Source: Bacteroides ovatus
GTDB lineage: Bacteria > Bacteroidota > Bacteroidia > Bacteroidales > Bacteroidaceae
Direction of reading: 5' to 3'
DNA: 56,772 nucleotides
Assembly: GCA_030844565.1 (NCBI GenBank)
Contig: JAUUNK010000007.1
Coordinates: forward strand, 1 to 56,772
Part shown: piece after piece, positions 46,114 to 53,555 of the stretch
Position numbering within the stretch: position 1 is the stretch's first letter
How the letters are laid out: the number at the start of each line of letters is the position of its first letter
Notes under the pieces: generated by a model
Databases searched by the model: none
What the model saw: the letters and a program-made list of their open reading frames with translations, nothing else
Told to the model about the DNA's origin: nothing
Position numbers and translations under genes: made by a program

Positions 46114-46788
46114 CTAGTCAACAGCCCATTCGGCGGGCTCGCTATAGAAGTAGTCTATTGCAGTTTCTTCCGGCAGATAAATAGAACGGTAAGTGATGTG
46201 CCCGCCTGCAAAGTCGTCTATCTTGATTTGTGTTGCAGGCGCTTGCAGAACCACCGTTTTAGTTCCACCTCCGGTACTGGCATAGGTAATTTCGGAGCCA
46301 AAGAAAGTCTTCTCCAGCGAAGCTGCAAACGTGACAGTCAACACGCCGTTCTTCACGGTAGCCGTCTTTACTTTGGTGGTGAACAACAGCCGTTCGTAGA
46401 CTTCGCCATACACTGTTGCCGGCACTTCGGACAGGATAGAAGAGTTACCGTGGACATCATACGTGCCCACTTCAAACACATACGACCCTTCGGCAAGGTC
46501 TTCCACCACAAACTGCGTAAGTGAAGTCTTGTCCGTCAGTTCTATCTCCGTAGATTTGGTTCTGTTTTCCCAGAATATCTTAGCCGTTTTAGCACGGGGG
46601 TCGAGCAGTTTCTGCCATTCGAGCATCACGCGGTTGCGTCCGGCGTATGCTTTCAATGAGTCCACCTTTCCAATATACACGATAGGTCCGTCTTCAATAA
46701 ATTCTTTATAGGTGGCATCCATGCCGTCGCAGGACATCAGGGCGCCTATGGATAAAAAGACAAGAGTCAGATTCTTTAATAGTCTCAT
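46114..46788 (-). CDS. DUF4998 domain lipoprotein
   Basis: This 224-residue protein has lipobox LMSCDGMDAT. The DUF4998 start is at about residue 36 (GPIVYIGKVDSLKAYAGRNRVMLEWQKL). A fibronectin-like segment contains DLAEGSYVFEVGTYDVHGNSSI, and the C-terminus reads SIYLPEETAIDYFYS. It is about 30 residues shorter than its counterpart at 15542 because it ends soon after the YLPE segment. It closes the transcript that begins at 53175, in the same place as the paralogue. Its function is unknown; a surface glycan-binding or scaffold role is inferred from context. Confidence 0.85.
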   Translation of the reverse strand: MRLLKNLTLVFLSIGALMSCDGMDATYKEFIEDGPIVYIGKVDSLKAYAGRNRVMLEWQKLLDPRAKTAKIFWENRTKSTEIELTDKTSLTQFVVEDLAEGSYVFEVGTYDVHGNSSILSEVPATVYGEVYERLLFTTKVKTATVKNGVLTVTFAASLEKTFFGSEITYASTGGGTKTVVLQAPATQIKIDDFAGGHITYRSIYLPEETAIDYFYSEPAEWAVD

Positions 46789-46811
46789 AGCAATCTATAT
46801 TTTACTTGTTA

Positions 46812-48026
46812 CTAATTGTGCTTTGCACCGAAGAACGTGAGTTCGTGAAGATGCATGTAGCGTGTGTTTCCCCAGGTGTCGTTTGTCTTGAAACGGATGT
46901 AGCGTATGGCAGGGGCATTATCGGGGATAATGAAGTTCTCACCGTTGCGTGCTGCTTCCTGGTCTTCGGCAGTCAGAGGGTCGTTGACGCCGCCTCCCGA
47001 GGGTTTCACCGACTCATACTCTGAGAGCAATATCCATGAGTCGTCAAAGCTGCCGTCCGGATTGGGGTTAGTGCTGCCCCATATCTCGAAGTGCTTCGGA
47101 TGTCCCGCCTTAAATGTATTGCCATATTTACCCGGATAATAGCGGGAAACCATCACGAAGCGGCTCAACTTATAATTCTCGCCCATATCAAACGTAAACC
47201 ATTGGGGCATCACGGTGGTTGTCTTCGTCTGGAAGCAAGGGTCGGTATCCGTAATTCCGTCCCAGAGATGCGTCATATCATTCCCCTTTGTCACTTCGTT
47301 CCATGAGTGGCACTCATAGGAGTCGGTGGGCAATGCCATCTTCCTGAACAAAGATTTGTCACATTGCTCTTCATACAAAGGTGTCTCCGTTACGTAGAGC
47401 GTATCCGAAAGATGTCCCCATCTGTCTCTGACAAAAATGCCGAAGTCGGTAGAGACAGCATCCAGCCCGCGCACATAGAAGTCTCCTCCTTTGGCTTCCG
47501 TATAGTGCATATATACTTGTGTCCACACTCCTTCCATCTGCTTCTTGATGACTCCCAATCCCAGCTTTGCCTTTTCAGGATTATCAAAGCTGACCCTGAT
47601 GCCTCCGAATGTTTCCGCCGAGTTCAGCGTGCCGCGCACTTCCTGATAGGGCGGAGTGTCAGGATTCACTTTCACCACCACCGACGTAGACACAGCTTCG
47701 CCATAACTTACAGAATAGAGTTCTACATCATATTCCCCCTTAGCCGGAAAACCTTCCACCACCAGGGAATCGGTATAGAAAGAGGCATTGACGGTTCTCA
47801 CTGTATTATCGACTTTGTAGCTTGCCCTTACATACTTCAGGTTCTGGTCGTCCGGCAAGTCATAATAGATAATAGCCGCTCCGGGCAAGTTCTTTACGGT
47901 TGCATTCAGCACTTGTGCCGGGGATGTGGTGCTTCCGGTCGGTTCGTTCAAATCAGCATTATCGGCACAAGCAGCCAAAGCCATTCCCAGATAAAACAAG
48001 CCGTATTTATATAAATTCTTCTTCAT
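46812..48026 (-). CDS. DUF4959/DUF5126/DUF5000 surface lipoprotein
   Basis: I choose the ATG at 48026 (MKKNLYKYGLFYLG), giving 404 residues, because it yields a normal lipoprotein signal with lipobox ALAACADN. The ATG at 48038 would only add MEHV. Domains in order: DUF4959-like (about 35-125, LNATVKNLPGAAIIYYDLPDDQN), DUF5126-like (about 130-235, FGGIRVSFDNPEKAKLGLGV, FYVRGLDAVSTDFGIFVRDRWG), and C-terminal discoidin-like DUF5000 (about 245-400, PQWFTFDMGENYKLSRFVMV, AIRYIRFKTNDTWGN). It is the counterpart of the gene at 16312. The DUF5000 half differs more than the N-terminal half, consistent with changed ligand binding after duplication (inference). Confidence 0.87.
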   Translation of the reverse strand: MKKNLYKYGLFYLGMALAACADNADLNEPTGSTTSPAQVLNATVKNLPGAAIIYYDLPDDQNLKYVRASYKVDNTVRTVNASFYTDSLVVEGFPAKGEYDVELYSVSYGEAVSTSVVVKVNPDTPPYQEVRGTLNSAETFGGIRVSFDNPEKAKLGLGVIKKQMEGVWTQVYMHYTEAKGGDFYVRGLDAVSTDFGIFVRDRWGHLSDTLYVTETPLYEEQCDKSLFRKMALPTDSYECHSWNEVTKGNDMTHLWDGITDTDPCFQTKTTTVMPQWFTFDMGENYKLSRFVMVSRYYPGKYGNTFKAGHPKHFEIWGSTNPNPDGSFDDSWILLSEYESVKPSGGGVNDPLTAEDQEAARNGENFIIPDNAPAIRYIRFKTNDTWGNTRYMHLHELTFFGAKHN

Positions 48027-48045
48027 AACATGTTCCATTTAAAGT

Positions 48046-49968
48046 TTACCAACCATAGTTTTGTATCAGGTTCTTATTTGAATATAACTCTTTATCCAGA
48101 ATGGGCCAGAAATAGTTTCTTATCCTAAACTCTTGGGTATAAATGAGTTGTTCCGTATAATAGTCTTCATTGGTGCTATACTGGGTATTCCATCCGGTAA
48201 TCGGTTTATTCTGTTCCTGATATGCCAGCTTCCATCGGCGCAGGTCCCAAAACCGCTGAGCTTCGAATGCCAGTTCGATGCTGCGTTCCTGCTGTATAAT
48301 CTCGCGCCTGCCGTCCACTGTCTCATACTTCTTGTTATTTGTATACGTGTTCCAGCTTTCTTCCACCCCTTTCAGGCCGGCTCTTTCCCTGATGAGGTCT
48401 ACCCAAGCCAGCACATCCGCTTTGGAGGCGCCGCTCTCGTTCAAAGCCTCGGCATACAGCAAATACAGGTTGCCCAGCCTCATCACGGGGAAGGGATAAG
48501 TGATTTTGGTAAAGCCGCTTGTCTGTCCCACGACACTCTTAAAGTGAACCAGCTTTTTGGGCCAGATGCCTGTTTCGTTCCATGAGTTGGAGATTTGGTT
48601 GGAGGCGGACTGTCCCTGCTTGCATTGTACATAGATGGGCTTTGCCTCATCGGTTACGCCCTGCCCGAACCATACGGCACCGTCGAACCCTAAGCTTGCA
48701 TAGTAGCGCACTTCCCTGTCGAAGTTGATGTTGGCGGTGGTATATCCTTCTTTGATAAAGTATTTATCGCTAGCCGTTGCCTTCTTGAGCGCAAAGCGGT
48801 TCTCATAATCCCAGGTCTTATCTTCGGTGATGGGCACGCCGTTCCGGGTATAGAACAGGTCGGTGATTTTGAGAGGCACAGCCAGGTTTCCGCCCACGCT
48901 TGCGTTTCCTTCTTTTCCCGGTTCCAGTCCGCGCGGGATGGCATGGTCTTGCAGCTGCCCGATGATGCTATTCGAGTTTGCCCAGATGATTTCGGGATTC
49001 CACTTCTCAGTCACAATGTTGCGGATATTCATTTTGGCGCGGGTCTGCTCGGAGATGTTATATTCAAGGGAAGTGTATTTATACAAGTCGTGTCCCTGAG
49101 CCTTGAGAAACTCGATGGCCTGGCGGCAAGCTTCCGCCGCGTCTATCCAACGTTGTTTCTTTTCCTGCTCCGATTTATTAGGATTGAACAATTCGATACC
49201 TCTCGAATCGGTATATCCCTTGTAGTCGGCATTGCCGTTGAACAACGGGCTGGCTGCCGTCACCATCACTTCCGCCCTTATAGCCATTGCAATCCCCTGG
49301 CTAATGCGCCCCAGTTCTTCCGCTTCGTTCATTATCTTATCGGGCAGATGGTTGCTGTCGATAATTTCCGTCAGGGTGTTGATGACGTAGTCGAAGCATT
49401 CGTCGATGGTGTTCCTATAAACCTTCACCTGTTCTTCTCCGGCATTGACGGGGATGTTCTTATCCCTGATGGGAATGGGTCCATACATGCGGATGAGCCA
49501 ATAGTGATAATAAGCTTTGAGGAAACGGACTTCCGCCGCCCACCGGTCTTTCTCCGCCTGCGTCATATCGGGCACTTTCTGTATGTTCTCGAGGAAGATG
49601 TTACAGTCGCTGATGCCCTGATAGAGGGACTTGTTGTTTTGTTGGTCGGCTCCCGTCCAATAGTCGCAGCGGGGGCGGGCGGAGCTTTGCATGTTGTGCG
49701 AGATATACCAGGCATGCACGTGGGCTGCGCTGCGGAACGACTCGGTAATATAAAGTTCGTCGCCTCCGGCAATGGCAGGATTTGCCTCCAACAGTCCGTG
49801 GGCAGGAAGATAATAATAGCAGGTAAAGAGATATTTCTCCGCCTGTGCTCTCATGGTAAATGCATTATCGATGGTAGCGATGTCATCCGGCACGATGTCC
49901 AGAAACGAATCACAAGAAGATAAAACGATAATCAGGCAATTCAATATAAACAATTGTAATTTTCTCAT
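48046..49968 (-). CDS. SusD/RagB family lipoprotein (PUL F)
   Basis: This 640-residue lipoprotein has Cys19 (CLIIVLSSCDSFLDIVPDD). Core motifs are MRAQAEKYLFTCYYYLPAHG, CNIFLENIQKVPDM and KAYYHYWLIRMYGPIPIRDKNIPVNAGEEQV, and the C-terminus has IQQERSIELAFEAQRFWDLRRW. Length equals that of the SusD at 17521 (640 residues), and the two align along their whole length. It lies 12 bases after its SusC and 19 bases before the DUF4959/5000 start. It should form the substrate-capturing lid of that SusC. Confidence 0.96.
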   Translation of the reverse strand: MRKLQLFILNCLIIVLSSCDSFLDIVPDDIATIDNAFTMRAQAEKYLFTCYYYLPAHGLLEANPAIAGGDELYITESFRSAAHVHAWYISHNMQSSARPRCDYWTGADQQNNKSLYQGISDCNIFLENIQKVPDMTQAEKDRWAAEVRFLKAYYHYWLIRMYGPIPIRDKNIPVNAGEEQVKVYRNTIDECFDYVINTLTEIIDSNHLPDKIMNEAEELGRISQGIAMAIRAEVMVTAASPLFNGNADYKGYTDSRGIELFNPNKSEQEKKQRWIDAAEACRQAIEFLKAQGHDLYKYTSLEYNISEQTRAKMNIRNIVTEKWNPEIIWANSNSIIGQLQDHAIPRGLEPGKEGNASVGGNLAVPLKITDLFYTRNGVPITEDKTWDYENRFALKKATASDKYFIKEGYTTANINFDREVRYYASLGFDGAVWFGQGVTDEAKPIYVQCKQGQSASNQISNSWNETGIWPKKLVHFKSVVGQTSGFTKITYPFPVMRLGNLYLLYAEALNESGASKADVLAWVDLIRERAGLKGVEESWNTYTNNKKYETVDGRREIIQQERSIELAFEAQRFWDLRRWKLAYQEQNKPITGWNTQYSTNEDYYTEQLIYTQEFRIRNYFWPILDKELYSNKNLIQNYGW

Positions 49969-49980
49969 CTTGCATTAGAT

Positions 49981-52900
49981 TTAGAACGTTAAATTTAATC
50001 CTACATTATACACCCGCTGAACAGGATAGCCCAGTCCCGAGCCTGCCATTTCGGGGTCCCAAAGCTTAAACTTGCTGAAGCACAACAGGTTGTTTCCCGT
50101 CACATAGAACCGCAGGTTCTTGATGCCTATCCGGTTGGTGATTTGTTCGGGAATGGTATATCCTATTTCGAGTTGCTTCAAGCGCAGGAAGGAACCGTCG
50201 CGCATGAACCACGTACTTGTCTTGCTATTATTCTCGATGGAAGTGGGGCTCAGCCTCGGCCACACGGCGTAGGCGTCCCTGTTGTCTTCCGACCAATGGC
50301 TGTCGGCAATAAACCGGGCAAGCGCATTATGGCCTATCCTGTTGCCTACCACCTTTGTATCTACCGTGTTGAAATAGGGAGAGACGTTGTTATAATCCAT
50401 CCAGAAAGATTCCCGGGCAAGTCCCTGGAAGAAGACTGAAATGTCCCAATTCTTATATCCGTAGGATGCTCCGAAGCCATATACGATTTCCGGCTCTTTG
50501 GGGTATCCGATGGGCACTTGGTCGAGGTCGGTAATCTTGCCGTCCTTGTTCACATCCCGGTACTTTATATCGCCTGCGCCGTACTCTCCGAACTGCACGG
50601 GAGAATTAGCCACTTCGTTATCATCCACAAAGAGCCCTTCGGCAATGTATCCCCACACCTGATTGGTGGGATAGCCCACTTTCTGTTTCCACCATGCACC
50701 GGGATATTCATAGTCTTCGTACACCACATACTCGCTGGTCGCATAGGTGAAGTTACCTCTTAGCTGCAACCACGATTTATTGGCAAAATACTTGTTATAA
50801 TCCAACGACAGGTCTACTCCCTTGCCTTTTGCCTCACCCAGATTGGCGTAGGGCTGCACCCAAAGTCCCATAGATGCGGGGATGGAGGCACGCTGTTGCA
50901 GGATGCTCTTGCGGCGTTCGGTGTAATATTCGGCGGTTACATTCAAGTCGTCGAACAGGGTAAACTCCAGCGCGAAGTTGGTCTTAGCCGACTTTTCCCA
51001 TGTGATTTCGGGGTCGGAATAGCGCTTCACGGAGATGCCGTCGCGGTGGTAATCGTAGTTGTATCCGAAGTTGGCTCCGTATTTGCTGTCGTTCATGTTA
51101 ATATCCGAAAGGTAGAGGAAACGTCCGCTTCCGATGGCATCGTTACCCACGATACCATACGAAGCCCGGAGTTTCAGCTTCGACACCACGCTCTTCATCG
51201 GTTCCCAGAAAGATTCGTTGGAGACCACCCATGCCAAGCCGGCGGAAGGGAAGAAACCGAATCGCTTGCTTTTATGGAAACGCTCCGAACCGTTATAACC
51301 GAAATTGAACTCGGCAAAGTAGCGGTTGTTATAAGCGTAGGTGAAACGTCCCGAAAGTCCCACATTCCGATAGGGAAGGGATGATTGGAGCGAACCGGCA
51401 TTGGGCTGCAAGTTGTTTCTGAGCTGATACACCAGCAAGCCGCCTACTCCATGTTTTCCAAAGTCGCGGTTATAGTTCAGCGCTCCTTCTACGTACATGT
51501 TGGCAGTGATGCTCTTGCCTCCCGGGTCATAAATGAGGTATTCGGAGCCTTCGTCGGGATTGATAACGTCGATGCCATAATCTCCCGTCAGATAATCATA
51601 GTCGGTCATCTTGTAATAGTAGGGATTCAGCTTGCGCGAAACGTCGTAGCTGGAGATGCGTGAAGTGTTGAACAATATCCGTGCCGACAAGCCTTTCGTC
51701 AAGAAGTCCAGGTCTTGTTTCACCTCAAACTGTGCGCTCAGGTTGGAGCGGCCCGATTCTTTGTAGCCTCTCACCATTTCGGCATACGGATTGAGATATT
51801 GCCCGTTCTCGGCATTGCCGAACAGGGTATGCTTGGTGTAGGCATGAGCCTCATCCTTGGGATACTTGGCGGGGAAAAGCACGGGATTGCTTTTCATAAT
51901 CAGGTTGTACATGGCGGAACCGCCATACAACGGGCCGTTGTAATCATCGAACACACCGCTCAGGCGGACAATCAGCTCCGTGGTCTTGGTGGCATTGATG
52001 TTCACGTTTGAACGAAGCGTGTAGACTCTCTGCTTGATGTTGTTGTTAAAGTTGCTATTCTTGTCCACTTCCAGGATACCATTGTCCTGGCTGTAAGAAG
52101 CTGCCACGTAATAGCGCGCCACGTCTCCGCCGCCGGTGATATTGAGGTTGACACGCTGGTTCATCGTGAAGTCTTTCAGAAGTTCCTTTCTCCAATCTGT
52201 AGCCGGATAGATGACCGAGCCGGAGCCGGGAACCGTGTTGTCTATCTTCTCCTCGGAATACATCAGCGGCGCCAGCGGGTTGCGTGTCAGATAGGCTTCG
52301 TTGTGCAGGCGCATATAAGTGATGGGGTCTGCCAGCTCAATCTCCTGCGTGGGAGCCGAGATGGAGTTCTCCACCCGGAGGCTCAGCCTCGCTTTTCCTT
52401 TTTGTCCTTCTTTGGTTTTCACCAGGATAACGCCATTCGCACCGCGCGCGCCGTACAGAGCCGTAGCCGTGGCGTCTTTCATAATAGAGAAACTGGCGAT
52501 GTCGTCCGGTTGCAGGCGGGCAAGGTCGGTAGAAGTCAGCTCTATGCCGTCAATCAAAATCAGAGGGTCTTTCTTATAACCGAAGGTGGTGACGCCGCGA
52601 ACAAAGAAAGAGGCATCGTCCACGCCCGGCTCGCCGGTTCTCTGATAAGAAATCACTCCGGCAATGCGCCCGGCAAGGGCATTGGTCAGGTTGCTCGAGG
52701 GTGTCTTCAGTTCTCCCACTTTTACGGTGGAGATGGCGCCGATAACGCTTTCTTTCTTCTGAGTGCCGAAAGCCACCACTTCCACTCCTTCCAGCATTTG
52801 GGTGTCTTCGTACAAGATGGCATTGATGGTCGTTTCGCTCCCCACTGTCTTGGTGAGTTTCACAAAGCCGACAAAGCTAAATTCAAGAATCGCTCCTTTA

Positions 52901-53175
52901 GGAACGTTGGAGAGGGTATAATTCCCATCTAAGTCCGTCACCACTCCGTTGCCGGTTCCCTTCACCAACACGGATGCACCGATAATAGCTTCGCCGTCGG
53001 TCCCCAGCACTTTGCCCCTGATAGTCATTCCTTTCTTTTGCTGCTGAATGGTCAGGTTGTCGTCTGCTGCATGAACCGCCGATACCGAAAGAAAAGAAAA
53101 GGACGCCAAACATACACCCGCCATCCATAGCCGCCTTTTCAGGCACTTGCTCAAGTCTTTTGTCTTTGTTTTCAT
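49981..53175 (-). CDS. SusC/RagA family TonB-dependent transporter (PUL F)
   Basis: The product is a 1064-residue transporter with a signal peptide to about residue 36 (SVSAVHA). The carboxypeptidase-regulatory-like domain spans about 48-122. The TonB-box region reads VEVVAFGTQKKESVIG. The plug includes NALAGRIAGVISYQRTGEPG and GARGANGVILVKTKEG, and the barrel ends YNVGLNLTF. Together with the SusC at 19455 it forms a subgroup with VVAF in place of VVGYG and a shared KKESVIG-TV-ELKTPSSNLT block. It is first in its operon, with a leader of about 85 bases behind promoter F. Its close pairing with the HTCS gene upstream identifies that regulator as its probable activator. Confidence 0.97.
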   Translation of the reverse strand: MKTKTKDLSKCLKRRLWMAGVCLASFSFLSVSAVHAADDNLTIQQQKKGMTIRGKVLGTDGEAIIGASVLVKGTGNGVVTDLDGNYTLSNVPKGAILEFSFVGFVKLTKTVGSETTINAILYEDTQMLEGVEVVAFGTQKKESVIGAISTVKVGELKTPSSNLTNALAGRIAGVISYQRTGEPGVDDASFFVRGVTTFGYKKDPLILIDGIELTSTDLARLQPDDIASFSIMKDATATALYGARGANGVILVKTKEGQKGKARLSLRVENSISAPTQEIELADPITYMRLHNEAYLTRNPLAPLMYSEEKIDNTVPGSGSVIYPATDWRKELLKDFTMNQRVNLNITGGGDVARYYVAASYSQDNGILEVDKNSNFNNNIKQRVYTLRSNVNINATKTTELIVRLSGVFDDYNGPLYGGSAMYNLIMKSNPVLFPAKYPKDEAHAYTKHTLFGNAENGQYLNPYAEMVRGYKESGRSNLSAQFEVKQDLDFLTKGLSARILFNTSRISSYDVSRKLNPYYYKMTDYDYLTGDYGIDVINPDEGSEYLIYDPGGKSITANMYVEGALNYNRDFGKHGVGGLLVYQLRNNLQPNAGSLQSSLPYRNVGLSGRFTYAYNNRYFAEFNFGYNGSERFHKSKRFGFFPSAGLAWVVSNESFWEPMKSVVSKLKLRASYGIVGNDAIGSGRFLYLSDINMNDSKYGANFGYNYDYHRDGISVKRYSDPEITWEKSAKTNFALEFTLFDDLNVTAEYYTERRKSILQQRASIPASMGLWVQPYANLGEAKGKGVDLSLDYNKYFANKSWLQLRGNFTYATSEYVVYEDYEYPGAWWKQKVGYPTNQVWGYIAEGLFVDDNEVANSPVQFGEYGAGDIKYRDVNKDGKITDLDQVPIGYPKEPEIVYGFGASYGYKNWDISVFFQGLARESFWMDYNNVSPYFNTVDTKVVGNRIGHNALARFIADSHWSEDNRDAYAVWPRLSPTSIENNSKTSTWFMRDGSFLRLKQLEIGYTIPEQITNRIGIKNLRFYVTGNNLLCFSKFKLWDPEMAGSGLGYPVQRVYNVGLNLTF

Positions 53176-53266
53176 AATTATTAATAAAAAGGTTATTTCA
53201 ATTTCACTACGCTACTACCGGCATTATTGTACATAATATCCGGTTTCTTCGACTAAGTGACAGGGG
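53176..53266 (-). other. 5' leader of the SusC-SusD-DUF operon F
   Basis: These 91 bases between the -7 box and the SusC start contain no gene. A weak AT-rich inverted repeat lies near 53219-53242 (CCGG at both ends). No recognisable riboswitch was seen. Confidence 0.3.
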
Positions 53267-53339
53267 CAAAATTAGGGCATGGGGGAATTTCCTGCTATTA
53301 TAAATATCCCAATAAATCGCAATCGCGTCCCATAAATAG
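53267..53339 (-). promoter_or_regulatory. HTCS-type promoter and operator F
   Basis: The minus-strand -7 box TAATTTTG is at 53267-53274. After 31 bases the plus-strand repeat reads ATCCCAATAAATC (53306) and GTCCCATAAATAG (53327), 21 bp apart. This is the cleanest example of the CCCAATAAAT half-site class shared with promoter E. It lies downstream of the HTCS gene at 53556 and array 3, and drives SusC. Confidence 0.75.
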
Positions 53340-53418
53340 AAGAAAAGATAGCAAATCTGTGCCAGACAAAATGAGGGCCGTTATAAGAAGAAAAAAGGCT
53401 CCCAACCACCTGTTTGTT

Positions 53419-53550
53419 GGACATATATACCCTGCGTGCAGGATATATATACCCAATATGCAGGACATAGATACCCAGCACGCAGGACATAGATACTCAG
53501 CACGCAGGATATATATACCCAACAGACAGGGTATGGATATATATATCCAA
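53419..53550. repeat. 22-bp tandem repeat array 3 (6 units)
   Basis: Units start at 53419, 53441, 53463, 53485, 53507 and 53529; the last is degenerate and contains a perfect 14-base palindrome GGATATATATATCC (53535-53548). A typical unit is GGATATATAT followed by ACCCAGCACGCA. The array has exactly the same length (132 bp) as array 1. It begins six bases after the HTCS stop and ends about 80 bases before operator F. Confidence 0.95.
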
Positions 53551-53555
53551 GGGGA

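Noticed and set aside
53176..53266. Riboswitch in the leader of operon F
   Set aside because: Only a weak AT-rich inverted repeat is visible and no known aptamer pattern was recognised.
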